Shown: positions 1-8,700, counted from the stretch's first letter. The stretch: DNA of 22,153 bases from RGIG7213 sp045124505 (GCA_045124505.1 JBGVLZ010000081.1:1-22153), one strand, 5' to 3'. Made by a program: numbers and translations. The notes: generated from the letters alone by a model not told the origin.

Positions 1-1824
1 AGAAACCTTCATGATAGGCTCCATGAGGATCGGCTCTGCCTGACGCATAGCTTCCTTGAACGCCATTGAACCAGCGATCTTGAATGCCATTTCAGAAGAG
101 TCAACTTCGTGATAAGAACCATCATAAAGCTCAACCTTACAGTCTACTACTTCGTAGCCTGCCAGAATACCAGCCTTCATTGCGCCCTTAATACCAGCGT
201 CAACAGCAGGGATATATTCCTTCGGTACAGAACCGCCGACTACAGAGTTCTTGAACTCATAGCCCTTACCGGATTCGTTAGGTGTAACACGGATCTTTAC
301 GTGACCGTACTGACCGCTACCACCGGACTGCTTCTTGTACTTGTAATCAACATCTGCATCGCCCTTGATAGTTTCCTTATAGGATACCTGAGGTGCGCCT
401 ACGTTAGCTTCTACCTTGAATTCACGGAGCAGACGGTCAACGATGATGTCAAGGTGAAGCTCACCCATACCAGCGATGATTGTCTGACCTGTTTCTTCGT
501 CAGTGTAGGTACGGAATGTCGGGTCTTCTTCAGCAAGCTTTGCCAAAGCAATACCCATCTTTTCCTGACCTGCCTTTGTCTTGGGCTCAATAGCAACTCT
601 GATAACGGGTTCAGGGAACTCCATAGATTCGAGAATTACGGGATGAGCTTCATCACAAAGTGTGTCACCTGTTGTAGTATTCTTAACACCTACTACTGCG
701 GCGATATCACCGGAGTAACAAATGTCGATATCCTGTCTGTCGTTAGCGTGCATCTGAAGAATTCTTCCGAAACGCTCACGGCCGTTCTTTGTGGAGTTGT
801 AAACAGTTGTACCTGCTTCAACCTTACCTGAATAAACTCTGAAGAAACAGAGCTTACCAACGAACGGGTCAGTCATGATCTTGAATGCAAGCGCTGCAAA
901 AGGTGCGCTGTCATCTGCAGGTCTTTCCTCTTCTTCCTCTGTCTTGGGGTTTACACCCTTGATAGCGGGAATGTCGAGAGGTGAAGGCATGTAATCGATA
1001 ACTGCGTCAAGAAGCTTCTGAACACCCTTGTTCTTGAAGGATGTACCGCAGCATACAGGAACGATCTGGTTAGCGATAGTTGCCTTACGGAGAGCCTTCT
1101 TAAGCTCTTCGATGCCGATCTCTTCGCCTTCGCAGTATTTTTCGAAGAGTTCTTCGTCTGTTTCGCAGATCTTTTCAACCATTTCCGCTCTTGCTTCTTC
1201 AGCCTGAGCAACCATGTCATCAGGGATAGCAACAACTGTTACGCTCTTTCCCTGGTCGTCCTTGGAGTTGATGTCCGCAACCATCTCCATAAGGTCGATG
1301 ATTCCGACGAAAGTATCTTCACGTCCGATGGGAAGCTGTATCGGAACAGCATTCGCATGCAAACGCTCGTGCATCATTTTTACAACTCTGTAAAAGTCTG
1401 CACCCATTATATCCATCTTGTTGACATATGCCATACGGGGTACCTTGTACTTGTCCGCCTGGCGCCAAACTGTTTCGGACTGAGGTTCAACGCCGCCCTT
1501 AGCGCAGAATACTGTAACAGAACCGTCCAGAACACGGAGTGAACGTTCAACTTCAACTGTGAAGTCAACGTGTCCGGGTGTGTCGATGATGTTGATTCTG
1601 TTGCCCTTCCAGAAACATGTTGTAGCAGCAGAGGTAATTGTAATACCTCTTTCCTGTTCCTGAGCCATCCAGTCCATTGTTGCGGAACCGTCGTGGGTTT
1701 CGCCTATCTTATGTGTCTTACCGGTGTAAAACAATATACGCTCGGTAGTAGTCGTTTTACCGGCATCAATATGAGCCATAATACCGATGTTACGGGTAAG
1801 CTCAAGCGGGTATTCTCTTGCCAT
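1..1824 (-). CDS. fusA: Translation elongation factor G (3' end outside window)
   Basis: Ribosomal translocase GTPase that moves tRNA and mRNA after peptide transfer; it also works in ribosome recycling. The visible 608 residues carry all G-domain motifs: AHIDAGKTT (residues 17-25), DTPGH (81-85) and NKMD (135-138), followed by the beta-barrel domain and most of the later domains. EF-G is usually about 690-700 residues, so roughly the last 85-90 are cut off at base 1; this is a window edge, not a truncation. The ATG at 1824 is preceded by AGGAGTGG, and rpsG ends only 12 bases upstream, which fits the classical str operon order rpsL-rpsG-fusA. No frameshift or unusual residue was seen. The sequence is of normal bacterial EF-G type rather than a TetM/TetO-like ribosomal protection protein, because the gene sits in the str operon and the G-domain motifs are those of EF-G. 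Confidence 0.98.
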   Translation of the reverse strand, partial: MAREYPLELTRNIGIMAHIDAGKTTTTERILFYTGKTHKIGETHDGSATMDWMAQEQERGITITSAATTCFWKGNRINIIDTPGHVDFTVEVERSLRVLDGSVTVFCAKGGVEPQSETVWRQADKYKVPRMAYVNKMDIMGADFYRVVKMMHERLHANAVPIQLPIGREDTFVGIIDLMEMVADINSKDDQGKSVTVVAIPDDMVAQAEEARAEMVEKICETDEELFEKYCEGEEIGIEELKKALRKATIANQIVPVCCGTSFKNKGVQKLLDAVIDYMPSPLDIPAIKGVNPKTEEEEERPADDSAPFAALAFKIMTDPFVGKLCFFRVYSGKVEAGTTVYNSTKNGRERFGRILQMHANDRQDIDICYSGDIAAVVGVKNTTTGDTLCDEAHPVILESMEFPEPVIRVAIEPKTKAGQEKMGIALAKLAEEDPTFRTYTDEETGQTIIAGMGELHLDIIVDRLLREFKVEANVGAPQVSYKETIKGDADVDYKYKKQSGGSGQYGHVKIRVTPNESGKGYEFKNSVVGGSVPKEYIPAVDAGIKGAMKAGILAGYEVVDCKVELYDGSYHEVDSSEMAFKIAGSMAFKEAMRQAEPILMEPIMKVS

Positions 1825-1836
1825 TTAAACCACTCC

Positions 1837-2307
1837 TTACCATCTGAAATGTGCGAAAGCTTTGTTTGCTTCTGCCATTTTGTGCGTGTCTTCTTTCTTC
1901 TTTACCGATGCACCTGTGTTGTTCATTGCATCGAGTATTTCCGCCGCAAGGCGGTCTGCCATAGTTCTTTCGTTACGTTCTCTTGAATATCTTGTGATCC
2001 AACGCAAGCCAAGTGTAAGCTGGCGTTCAGGTCTTACATCCATAGGAACCTGATATGTCGAACCGCCTACACGGCGAGCCTTGACCTCAAGTTTCGGCAT
2101 GATGTTGTCAAGTGCGCCCTGGAAAGCTTCCAAAGCACTCTTTCCTGACTTTTCTTCTACGATAGCGAAAGCGTCATATACAATTTTCTGAGCAACGCCC
2201 TTCTTGCCGTCATACATAATGTTGTTGATGAGCTTTGTAACAAGCTTAGAGTTATAAAGCGGATCCGGCAGAACGTCTCTCTTTGAGATTTGACCTCTTC
2301 TCGGCAC
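1837..2307 (-). CDS. rpsG: Small ribosomal subunit protein uS7
   Basis: Primary 16S rRNA-binding protein that nucleates assembly of the 30S head and contacts the exit-site tRNA. The sequence is recognisable throughout (SKRDVLPDPLYNSKLV near the N-terminus, ending KAFAHFRW). I place the start at the GTG at 2307, not at the in-frame ATG at 2325. The GGAGG lies between the two, eight bases before the GTG, so it cannot serve the upstream ATG. The GTG start gives 156 residues, the standard S7 length, beginning VPRRGQISKRD like the usual MPRKGxxxKRD. The gene is followed by fusA after 12 bases and is preceded by an unusually long 170-base spacer after rpsL that holds structured repeats. In E. coli, S7 represses its operon by binding the rpsL-rpsG spacer; whether that happens here is unknown. 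Confidence 0.97.
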   Translation of the reverse strand: MPRRGQISKRDVLPDPLYNSKLVTKLINNIMYDGKKGVAQKIVYDAFAIVEEKSGKSALEAFQGALDNIMPKLEVKARRVGGSTYQVPMDVRPERQLTLGLRWITRYSRERNERTMADRLAAEILDAMNNTGASVKKKEDTHKMAEANKAFAHFRW

Positions 2308-2310
2308 TGT

Positions 2311-2320
2311 ACTTCCCTCC
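2311..2320 (-). promoter_or_regulatory. rpsG ribosome binding site that decides a GTG start
   Basis: AAGGAGGGAA on the minus strand lies just upstream of the GTG at 2307 and downstream of the alternative ATG at 2325. It therefore selects GTG as the initiation codon. Confidence 0.85.
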
Positions 2321-2344
2321 TTCATTAATTTTCATGATATCATT

Positions 2345-2423
2345 GGTACTCGAAAGTATAACTTTTCGTCCGTGCAGAAAGCTGTCGGGTCTGATAATAA
2401 ACACCTTATTTTCGAATAAAGGA
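2345..2423 (-). repeat. Inverted copy of the rpsL leader in the rpsL-rpsG spacer (3' arm)
   Basis: Read on the plus strand, 2385-2423 matches the minus-strand rpsL leader (2955-2910) at 36 of 39 positions, apart from a 7-base insertion in the leader copy. Blocks TCGGGTCTG, ATAATAAAC and TTATTTT are shared exactly. A further 7-base block, GGTACTC at 2345-2351, matches the leader at 2973-2967. In the mRNA the two arms are therefore complementary and enclose the entire rpsL reading frame. The segment also contains two local hairpins: 2351-2368 (CGAAAGT stem, ATA loop, one bulge) and 2404-2422 (CCTTATT stem, TTCG loop, one bulge). The arms are plainly seen in the sequence; the RNA function is inference. 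Confidence 0.85.
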
Positions 2424-2477
2424 TTTTCCCGGCTTTTGCATTTCTGAAAGCTGAAACTTTTTTAACCTGCAGACTTA

Positions 2478-2897
2478 TTATTTGCCTGCCTTTGCTCTCT
2501 TTGCGCCGTAGAGCGAACGGCTCTGGTTTCTCTTTGCAACACCCTGTGTATCAAGAGTACCTCTTATGATGTGGTAACGCACACCGGGGAGGTCACGTAC
2601 ACGGCCGCCGCGGATAAGAACGACGGAGTGCTCCTGAAGGTTATGACCGATACCGGGAATGTAGCAAGTAGCTTCAAGACCGTTAACGAGCTTAACTCTT
2701 GCGATCTTACGGATAGCGGAGTTAGGCTTCTTAGGTGTAGCTGTTGTTACCTTTGTGCAAACGCCTCTCTTTTGAGGTGAGCTTTGGTCTGTAGCACGCT
2801 TCTTAAGGGAGTTGTAGCCCTTCTGAAGTACCGGTACTTTAGACTTGTACTTCTTGTCGTGACGACCGTTTTTAACTAACTGGTTAAAGGTTGGCAT
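2478..2897 (-). CDS. rpsL: Small ribosomal subunit protein uS12, Arg at the K88 position
   Basis: Decoding-centre protein of the 30S subunit, a control point for accuracy and the streptomycin-response protein. The start is the ATG at 2897 (MPTFNQLV), ten bases after GGAGG; an in-frame ATG at 2921 has no site of its own. The resulting 139 residues match the long Gram-positive form, which has an extra stretch of about 13 residues near the N-terminus. The TPKKPNSA loop is intact with K56 (K43 in E. coli/Mycobacterium numbering). The second decoding loop reads GGRVRDLPGVRYH: R101 stands where K88 is usual (codon CGT, complement of 2595-2597). The neighbouring aspartate that RimO methylthiolates in many bacteria, and the downstream PGV, are kept. 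Upstream is an L7Ae-family gene and downstream rpsG, the usual order. Confidence 0.97.
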   Translation of the reverse strand: MPTFNQLVKNGRHDKKYKSKVPVLQKGYNSLKKRATDQSSPQKRGVCTKVTTATPKKPNSAIRKIARVKLVNGLEATCYIPGIGHNLQEHSVVLIRGGRVRDLPGVRYHIIRGTLDTQGVAKRNQSRSLYGAKRAKAGK

Positions 2898-2909
2898 CTC
2901 GGGGATTCC

Positions 2910-2973
2910 TCCTTTCTTCAAAAATAAGTTGTTTATTATACAGACGCAGACCCGATGGGCTTACGTGAGTACC
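2910..2973 (-). repeat. rpsL leader element, complementary to the rpsL-rpsG spacer (5' arm)
   Basis: The 80-base gap between the L7Ae-family gene and rpsL carries GGTACTC (2967-2973, minus), TCGGGTCTG (2947-2955), a 7-base insertion, ATAATAAAC (2931-2939), an A/T-rich block, and then the AAAGGA of the rpsL Shine-Dalgarno sequence (2910-2915). All but the insertion recur inverted downstream of rpsL. Pairing in the transcript would cover part of the ribosome binding site. No separate promoter with good boxes was found in the gap, although a lone TATAAT occurs in it. Confidence 0.8.
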
Positions 2974-2977
2974 TTGT

Positions 2978-3229
2978 TTACTGTGCTTTCAAAGCACAGC
3001 ATACCGCACACGGGACTTCGATATTGCAAAGTACACCGAGCTGAAGCATAGAATAATCGAAGCAAATTTCAACATTCTTTCCTTCCGCGCTTGATAAAAC
3101 CTTGTTTTTAACAAAATCATCCGCATCGTATGCAACAAATATCAGCACGGCACAGTCTTTTTTTACTGCTTTCACGGTGCTGTTCAACCCGATTTTAAGC
3201 ATTGACGGGCGAAAATCTGCGGGACTCAT
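2978..3229 (-). CDS. L7Ae/L30e-family RNA-binding protein (YbxF/RplGB-like)
   Basis: An 83-residue single-domain protein of the L7Ae/L30e/S12e family, whose members bind kink-turn RNA. Family features are the central VLIFVAYDAD strand with the following helix, and the C-terminal LGVLCNIEVPCAVCCAL segment where the family has a glycine-rich LG..cgi....A pattern. In Bacillus the homologous gene ybxF (renamed rplGB) sits in the same place, between rpoC and rpsL, which strongly supports the assignment. The ATG at 3229 has GGAGG nine bases upstream. It is the first gene after the promoter at 3274-3302, so it is probably co-transcribed with rpsL, rpsG and fusA. The exact RNA partner is unknown; the YbxF family binds K-turns in vitro and can associate with ribosomes. 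Confidence 0.85.
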   Translation of the reverse strand: MSPADFRPSMLKIGLNSTVKAVKKDCAVLIFVAYDADDFVKNKVLSSAEGKNVEICFDYSMLQLGVLCNIEVPCAVCCALKAQ

Positions 3230-3273
3230 GATCAGGATCCTCCTGTTTCGTCAACTATACACAGATATACATG

Positions 3274-3302
3274 AGTATATCATGAATTTCCGCTTTTGTC
3301 AA
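3274..3302 (-). promoter_or_regulatory. Sigma-A promoter of the L7Ae-rpsL-rpsG-fusA group
   Basis: On the minus strand TTGACA (3297-3302) is followed after exactly 17 bases by TATACT (3274-3279), with TGA directly before the -10 as an extended element. The start point should fall near 3267, giving a leader of about 40 bases before the L7Ae-family ATG at 3229. This promoter uncouples the ribosomal genes from rpoBC and from the GDPD-like gene. Confidence 0.85.
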
Positions 3303-3350
3303 TAGCTAAGGTGATTAAATTGAGTTTTTCGCATTTTGAGAAAATTGTTT

Positions 3351-3382
3351 GTATATTGCTGTAATTTTTATGCAATTTATAC
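3351..3382 (-). terminator. Weak AT-rich hairpin after the GDPD-like gene
   Basis: GTATATTGC (3351-3359) can pair with GCAATTTATAC (3372-3382) with a two-base bulge and a 12-base loop, starting a few bases after the stop codon. There is no clean U-run in the minus direction, so if it terminates it probably does so poorly. Confidence 0.3.
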
Positions 3383-3386
3383 AAAG

Positions 3387-5702
3387 TTATTCGTTTTTTG
3401 CTTTAAAAGAAGACTTTTTAAGAAATCCGAAGAAGATAAGACCGCCTGCAACCATCGCAGCAGAACCTGCAATAATTATATACCTTATAATATTGCTGTC
3501 CGATCCGCCATCGGAAATGTCCGCTGTCGTTTCTTCAGCCTTCTTTTGCGTTTCGGATGTCATACTGCGTGTATACACATAACCGTCGGAAAAAGGCACT
3601 CGCATAGCAAACACCCCTTCCCCCGTCACACGTCCGTCGTGAAAGATGGGTGTACCGCTGACTGTAACAAATTCAGCCTTTTCCGTAACATCGTATACTG
3701 TTCCGTCGCTGCGTATTGCCGACACTGTAACTGTGCCATCCTCTTCCTTTTGTATATCAAGCTCTCTTACCTGTCTTGCATCTTCACGGTGAACCGTTAT
3801 TCCCCTTGCAAGTGCGTAATACAAAAATTCTTTTGTAAGCTTCGTGCCGCTTGGAAAATACGGCGAATTTACAGGACGTTGAGCTGATTCAATACACCAG
3901 ACCGCTTCGTTTTCGGAAGCATTCAATGGAATGTGAACACGTGACATCAGACCTGCACCGATCTGCAATCTGCTGTTTGCATATTCGGCAACCGAAGATT
4001 TTTCGGTTAGTATAACAACACGTGACTGCATACCGTATTCAGCCGCTATTCTGTTTACTGCATCCGCTGTCAGTGTTCTGTCATCGGAAAGCTTTATATA
4101 GAGCACCGTTTCGGGATATGCATTTTTCAAGTGCTTGAACACCTCTGAAAGAGTTGCTATCGTTTCTGTCGGTATTCTTTCATCTGTATAGTGAAGTTTT
4201 TTGAGCTCATTCAGTGTTGTTGAATAAATGCTCACATTCTGATTAAGATATTCGGTTTTATCCGTTGCGCTGAGCACGGGATATCCGTCATCGGTAATGC
4301 ATACATCTATCTGTATAACGTCAGCTCCGTCCTTTGCCGCCGCCATTACCGCCGTCAGCGAATTTACATGTGCCGCTGTTTCATCACCGCCCGCAGAAAC
4401 GGAAAAAGGAACACCGAAATGTGTCATACCGGAAAACGATTCCATATAACTTATAACCGCATCCGCATCGCCTATTATGCCGTCACAGCCTGATGAAAGA
4501 CATGTGTATATATCTCCGTTTGTGTTTTTTTCTCCGCACATTACATAAACAGTCAGAAATACCGATTTAAGCGCTTTTACTATTTTGGCATTGATGCTTC
4601 TTTGCGGCAGTATAACGGTACTGCATCCCGTTTGATACGCTCTTTTGTAAAGCTCATCCACGTTTACGGTTATTGCCGAAGATGCATCGACAACTCCCCT
4701 TACAAGCGGATTTTGTTCAGTGACGGTTTTTATAAACTCATCCTTTGCGGATATAACAAAACCGTCCTTTATTTTCCGTTCGGAAAGATATGCTGCAAGA
4801 AGCTCTGCACTTTCTTCGTCGGAAACGGAAAAAGCGGGAACGGAAAGCTTGTTTGCAAGCTTCAATCGTTCTTCAAGCGTGCCGAGCTTATTTGAGCCCG
4901 AAAAAACACACAGAACACCGTCAGATATTTTAACGTCATACACGGTTATTGCCTGACGCTTCATGTTTATATCGTACGACTCATTTTTAACATTGTCAGC
5001 TTCGATAACAACAGGCGGACAGACAATACCGGTTTTAGGAACGTATATGACCGCATTATAGCTGTCAGAGGCTTTTTTTACATCAGCCTTTTCGTTTTTA
5101 ATATTGACGTTGCTGAATTTTGCTGTCAGAAGCCGTGCTTCAACACCGATAGCTCCTGCGGTCGGTTTAGTTGCGGCACATTCAATAATCGGTTCATCGT
5201 CGACGCTTACATACAAAACACCGCCGTTTACAACTGCGCCGAGCTTAAATTCATCACCGCACACAGCTTCTGCTTCGGAAAGCACTGTATATTCCTCGTC
5301 ATTTTGGCAATACACGGCAGAAAACACGGTCTTGCCGCCGTCACGGCGGGCTGTCACTTTATAGCTGTTTTCTCCGTCGTCACCGAAAAACAGTCCGCAA
5401 TTTGCCAAAGGCGACCGTTCTTCACCGAATGACATATCGATGTAGCAGGAAAAATCCCCTTCACATTCAAACGGAAATATTACCTTTGATGACGGTGGAT
5501 ATTCCACAGCCCCCACTACTGTCAGCACACCGTTTTCAACATATACTTCGCCGTCATTCAGCCGTATCGTAAGCTCTCCAAGCGTTTCAGTATCCGAAAA
5601 ATCACTTGAATATTTTTCACCCGCACCGTATGCGGCAAACGGAAACATTCCGAAAAGTATTGCAAGTACGGTAAATGCGCAATATATTTTTTTAAAATTC
5701 AT
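3387..5702 (-). CDS. Membrane-anchored extracytoplasmic GDPD-like protein with degenerate catalytic site
   Basis: A 771-residue protein starting at the ATG at 5702 (MNFKKIYCAF), which opens a clear signal peptide ending near AAYGA (residue 27). The reading frame extends further upstream into a GC-rich palindrome, but that extension lacks a signal and is unlikely. Layout: signal peptide; a beta-rich LamG/DUF1080-like region (about 30-205); a first degenerate GDPD-type TIM barrel (about 215-420, ending in the typical SSGCDGIIGD); a second GDPD-like barrel (about 428-640, with GADVIQIDV and DDGYPVLSATD); a small beta-rich region (645-710); and one membrane segment (738-760) followed by a basic tail. 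Glycerophosphodiester phosphodiesterases normally have HRG, ENT, ExD, HD and E.K; here they read AGG (437-439), VNS (446-448), QID (464-466), TD (480-481) and KLS (537-539). It may be a binding pseudoenzyme on the cell surface. No good ribosome binding site precedes the ATG. Confidence 0.8.
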   Translation of the reverse strand: MNFKKIYCAFTVLAILFGMFPFAAYGAGEKYSSDFSDTETLGELTIRLNDGEVYVENGVLTVVGAVEYPPSSKVIFPFECEGDFSCYIDMSFGEERSPLANCGLFFGDDGENSYKVTARRDGGKTVFSAVYCQNDEEYTVLSEAEAVCGDEFKLGAVVNGGVLYVSVDDEPIIECAATKPTAGAIGVEARLLTAKFSNVNIKNEKADVKKASDSYNAVIYVPKTGIVCPPVVIEADNVKNESYDINMKRQAITVYDVKISDGVLCVFSGSNKLGTLEERLKLANKLSVPAFSVSDEESAELLAAYLSERKIKDGFVISAKDEFIKTVTEQNPLVRGVVDASSAITVNVDELYKRAYQTGCSTVILPQRSINAKIVKALKSVFLTVYVMCGEKNTNGDIYTCLSSGCDGIIGDADAVISYMESFSGMTHFGVPFSVSAGGDETAAHVNSLTAVMAAAKDGADVIQIDVCITDDGYPVLSATDKTEYLNQNVSIYSTTLNELKKLHYTDERIPTETIATLSEVFKHLKNAYPETVLYIKLSDDRTLTADAVNRIAAEYGMQSRVVILTEKSSVAEYANSRLQIGAGLMSRVHIPLNASENEAVWCIESAQRPVNSPYFPSGTKLTKEFLYYALARGITVHREDARQVRELDIQKEEDGTVTVSAIRSDGTVYDVTEKAEFVTVSGTPIFHDGRVTGEGVFAMRVPFSDGYVYTRSMTSETQKKAEETTADISDGGSDSNIIRYIIIAGSAAMVAGGLIFFGFLKKSSFKAKNE

Positions 5703-5715
5703 ATTAACCCAAAAC

Positions 5716-5776
5716 GAGAGGGGCGCACCTGCGCAAAGGGCGGTGTATCGCACGTCGCACAGGGTCGCCCCCACTC
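5716..5776. repeat. GC-rich palindromic element between rpoC and the GDPD-like gene
   Basis: GGGGCG (5720-5725) pairs with CGCCCC (5766-5771), and inside it TGCGCAGG and CCTGTGCG (minus strand) can form about eight further pairs, two of them wobbles, leaving a loop of about 20 bases. It is sharply richer in G and C than both flanks and fills most of the 82-base gap after the rpoC stop at 5785. It looks like a small dispersed palindromic (REP/MITE-like) unit; the number of genomic copies cannot be judged here. As RNA it could stabilise the rpoC 3' end or reduce read-through; only a short T-run (GTTTT) follows. Confidence 0.6.
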
Positions 5777-5784
5777 TTATTTAA

Positions 5785-8700
5785 TTAAAGTTCAGTAAAA
5801 TCAATGTTCTTTTCAATGTCTATTTCACGGTACTGATCCATACCTGTACCTGCAGGTATCAGCTTACCGATAATAACATTTTCCTTAAGTCCGAGCAAGT
5901 GGTCGATCTTACCTCTGATAGCGGCATCTGTAAGAACCTTTGTCGTTTCCTGGAAGGAAGCGGCTGAAAGGAAGGATTCCGTACCGAGGGACGCCTTCGT
6001 AATACCGAGAAGCACAGGCTCGCCCGTAGCAGGACGGAGCATTACTTCACCTGCGGCTCTTCTTGCTTCGATCTTATCGTTTTCATCATTGAATTCGTTT
6101 ATATCGATCTGTGCGCCGACAAGAAGGGGTGTATCACCCGGATCTTCAACACGGATCTTTCTTGTCATCTGTCTTGTGATAACTTCGATATGCTTATCGT
6201 TGATATCAACGGACTGACTGCGGTAAACCTTCTGAACTTCCGTTATGATGTAATCATAAACTGCGGAAAGTCCCTTTGTATGAAGGATATCGCCGGGAGC
6301 CATACTACCGTCAGACATAGGCTCACCCTTGAATACATGGTCACCGTTTTTAACGGTAAGCGACATGATATTCGGTATAGCAACTGTCCATGTTTCACCG
6401 CTTTCATTTCTAACGGTAACGTTTCTTGCACGCTTTGTTTCAACGATAGATACTGTACCGTCAAGCTCTGAAATAACGGCTGTCTTCTTCGGTCTGCGTG
6501 CTTCGAAAAGCTCTTCGACACGGGGAAGACCCTGTGTGATGTCGGAGCCCGCAATACCACCCGTATGGAACGTACGCATCGTAAGCTGTGTACCAGGTTC
6601 ACCGATGGACTGTGCGGCAATGATACCGACAGCTTCACCGACGTTGACCTGCTTCGTTGTTGCAAGGTCCATACCGTAGCAGTGTGCGCATACGCCGTGG
6701 CGTGCCTTACACTTGAGAACTGTACGGATCTCAACCTGTGTGATGCCTGCGGCGATTATGCGGTCGCACATTTCGTCGTCAAGCATAACGTCTTCCCCTG
6801 CAATGACCTCGCCTGTTGCGGGATCGACAACGGGGTGGACTGTATATCTTCCGAAAAGTCTTTCCTTGAACTTTTCGATAGTTTCGTTGCCGTTTCTGAT
6901 TTCGGAAACAACAAGACCTTCTTTTGCACCGCAGTTTTCCTCATAAATGATGACTTCCTGCGAAACGTCAACAAGACGTCTTGTAAGGTAACCTGAGTCG
7001 GCAGTACGCAAAGCCGTATCGGCAAGGGACTTACGTGAACCTCTCGCACCAACGAAGTAATCCAGGACGTTAAGACCTTCACGGAAGTTCGATTTGATCG
7101 GGATTTCCATCGTCTTACCGCTTGTTGCAAACATAAGACCACGCATACCTGCGAGCTGACGCATCTGCTTGATACTACCACGGGCACCGGAGTCACTCAT
7201 CATCTTGATGGGGTTATAAAGGTCAAGACACGCCTGAAGTGCGTTTGTAACGTCGTTTGTCGTCTGGTTCCACGTTGCAACGACTGCTTCATATCTTTCT
7301 TCGTCTGTCATGACACCGTGGTTGAAGAATTCAGTGATCTGCTCAACTCTCTTTTCAGCAGCAGCAAGAAGCTCCTTCTTCTGCTTCGGTATAGTCATAT
7401 CAGGAACAGCGATGGAGATAGCGCCTCTTGTAGAGTACTTGAAGCCCATAGCCTTGATCTTGTCAAGCACCTGTGCCGTTACTGCCGCACCGTGCTTCTT
7501 TATACATCTGTCAACGATCTCACCGAGCTTACCCTTTGTAGCAACGAATGTTACTTCGAGGTCGAGCTGGTGTTCAGGATCGTTTCTGTCTACCCAGCCA
7601 AGATCCTGCGGGATATTTTCATTGAATATGAGTCTTCCGAGAGTTGCATCAATGATGCCCGTCTTTGACTGACCGTTTATCTCTCTTGTAACTCTTATTT
7701 TTATAGGTGTGTGAAGTGTGATGCACTTATTTTCATAAGCCATTACAGCTTCGTCGTAATCCTTGAACACTGTACCGCGTCCGAGGCACGATTCTTCATA
7801 GAATTTAACTGTATATCTGCCGTACTTTTCATCATCTATCGCGGGAACTCCGCCGATCTGAGCCTTGTAAGCTTCATACTCATCAAGGGCTTCCTTGCTT
7901 GCGGCAAGTGTAAGATAGTAAGAACCGAGGACCATGTCCTGTGAAGGAACCGCAACGGCACGGCCGTCAACGGGCTTCAAAAGGTTGTTAGCGGAGAGCA
8001 TGAGGAATCTTGCCTCTGCCTGAGCTTCAACCGAAAGCGGAACGTGTACAGGCATCTGGTCACCGTCAAAGTCGGCGTTAAATGCGGAACATACAAGGGG
8101 GTGAAGCTTTATTGCACGGCCGTCAACGAGTACAGGCTCAAACGCCTGAATTGAAAGACGGTGAAGGGTCGGCGCACGGTTAAGAAGAACGGGGTGTTCT
8201 TTGATAACATTTTCAAGTGCATCCCATACAAAGCTTTCTATCTTATCTACCTTCTTCTTAGCATCCTTGATGTTTGAAGCCTTCTGTGTTTCAACAAGAC
8301 GCTTCATAACGAAGGGCTTGAAGAGTTCAAGTGCCATTTCCTTGGGAAGACCGCACTGGTAGATCTTCAGTTCGGGACCTACGACGATAACGGAACGTCC
8401 GGAATAGTCAACACGCTTACCGAGAAGGTTCTGACGGAAACGTCCCTGCTTACCTCTGAGCATTTCGGAAAGCGACTTAAGAGGTCTGTTATTGGGGCCT
8501 GTTACGGGCTTACCGCGTCTGCCGTTGTCAATGAGCGCGTCAACCGCTTCCTGAAGCATACGCTTTTCGTTACGGATGATGATCTCGGGAGCCATAAGCT
8601 CCATAAGCTTTTTAAGTCTGTTGTTACGGTTGATAACTCGTCTGTACAGATCGTTAAGGTCAGATGTTGCAAATCTGCCGCCGTCGAGCTGTACCATAGG

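Noticed and set aside
109..831. Long plus-strand reading frame opposite fusA, and similar antisense frames opposite rpoC and rpoB
   Set aside because: They mirror highly conserved genes, have no ribosome binding sites, and their translations are rich in Cys and Leu without domains; they are codon-usage shadows.
2898..2921. Earlier ATG for rpsL at 2921
   Set aside because: It lies upstream of the GGAGG that serves the ATG at 2897, and the MPTFNQLV start is the family norm.
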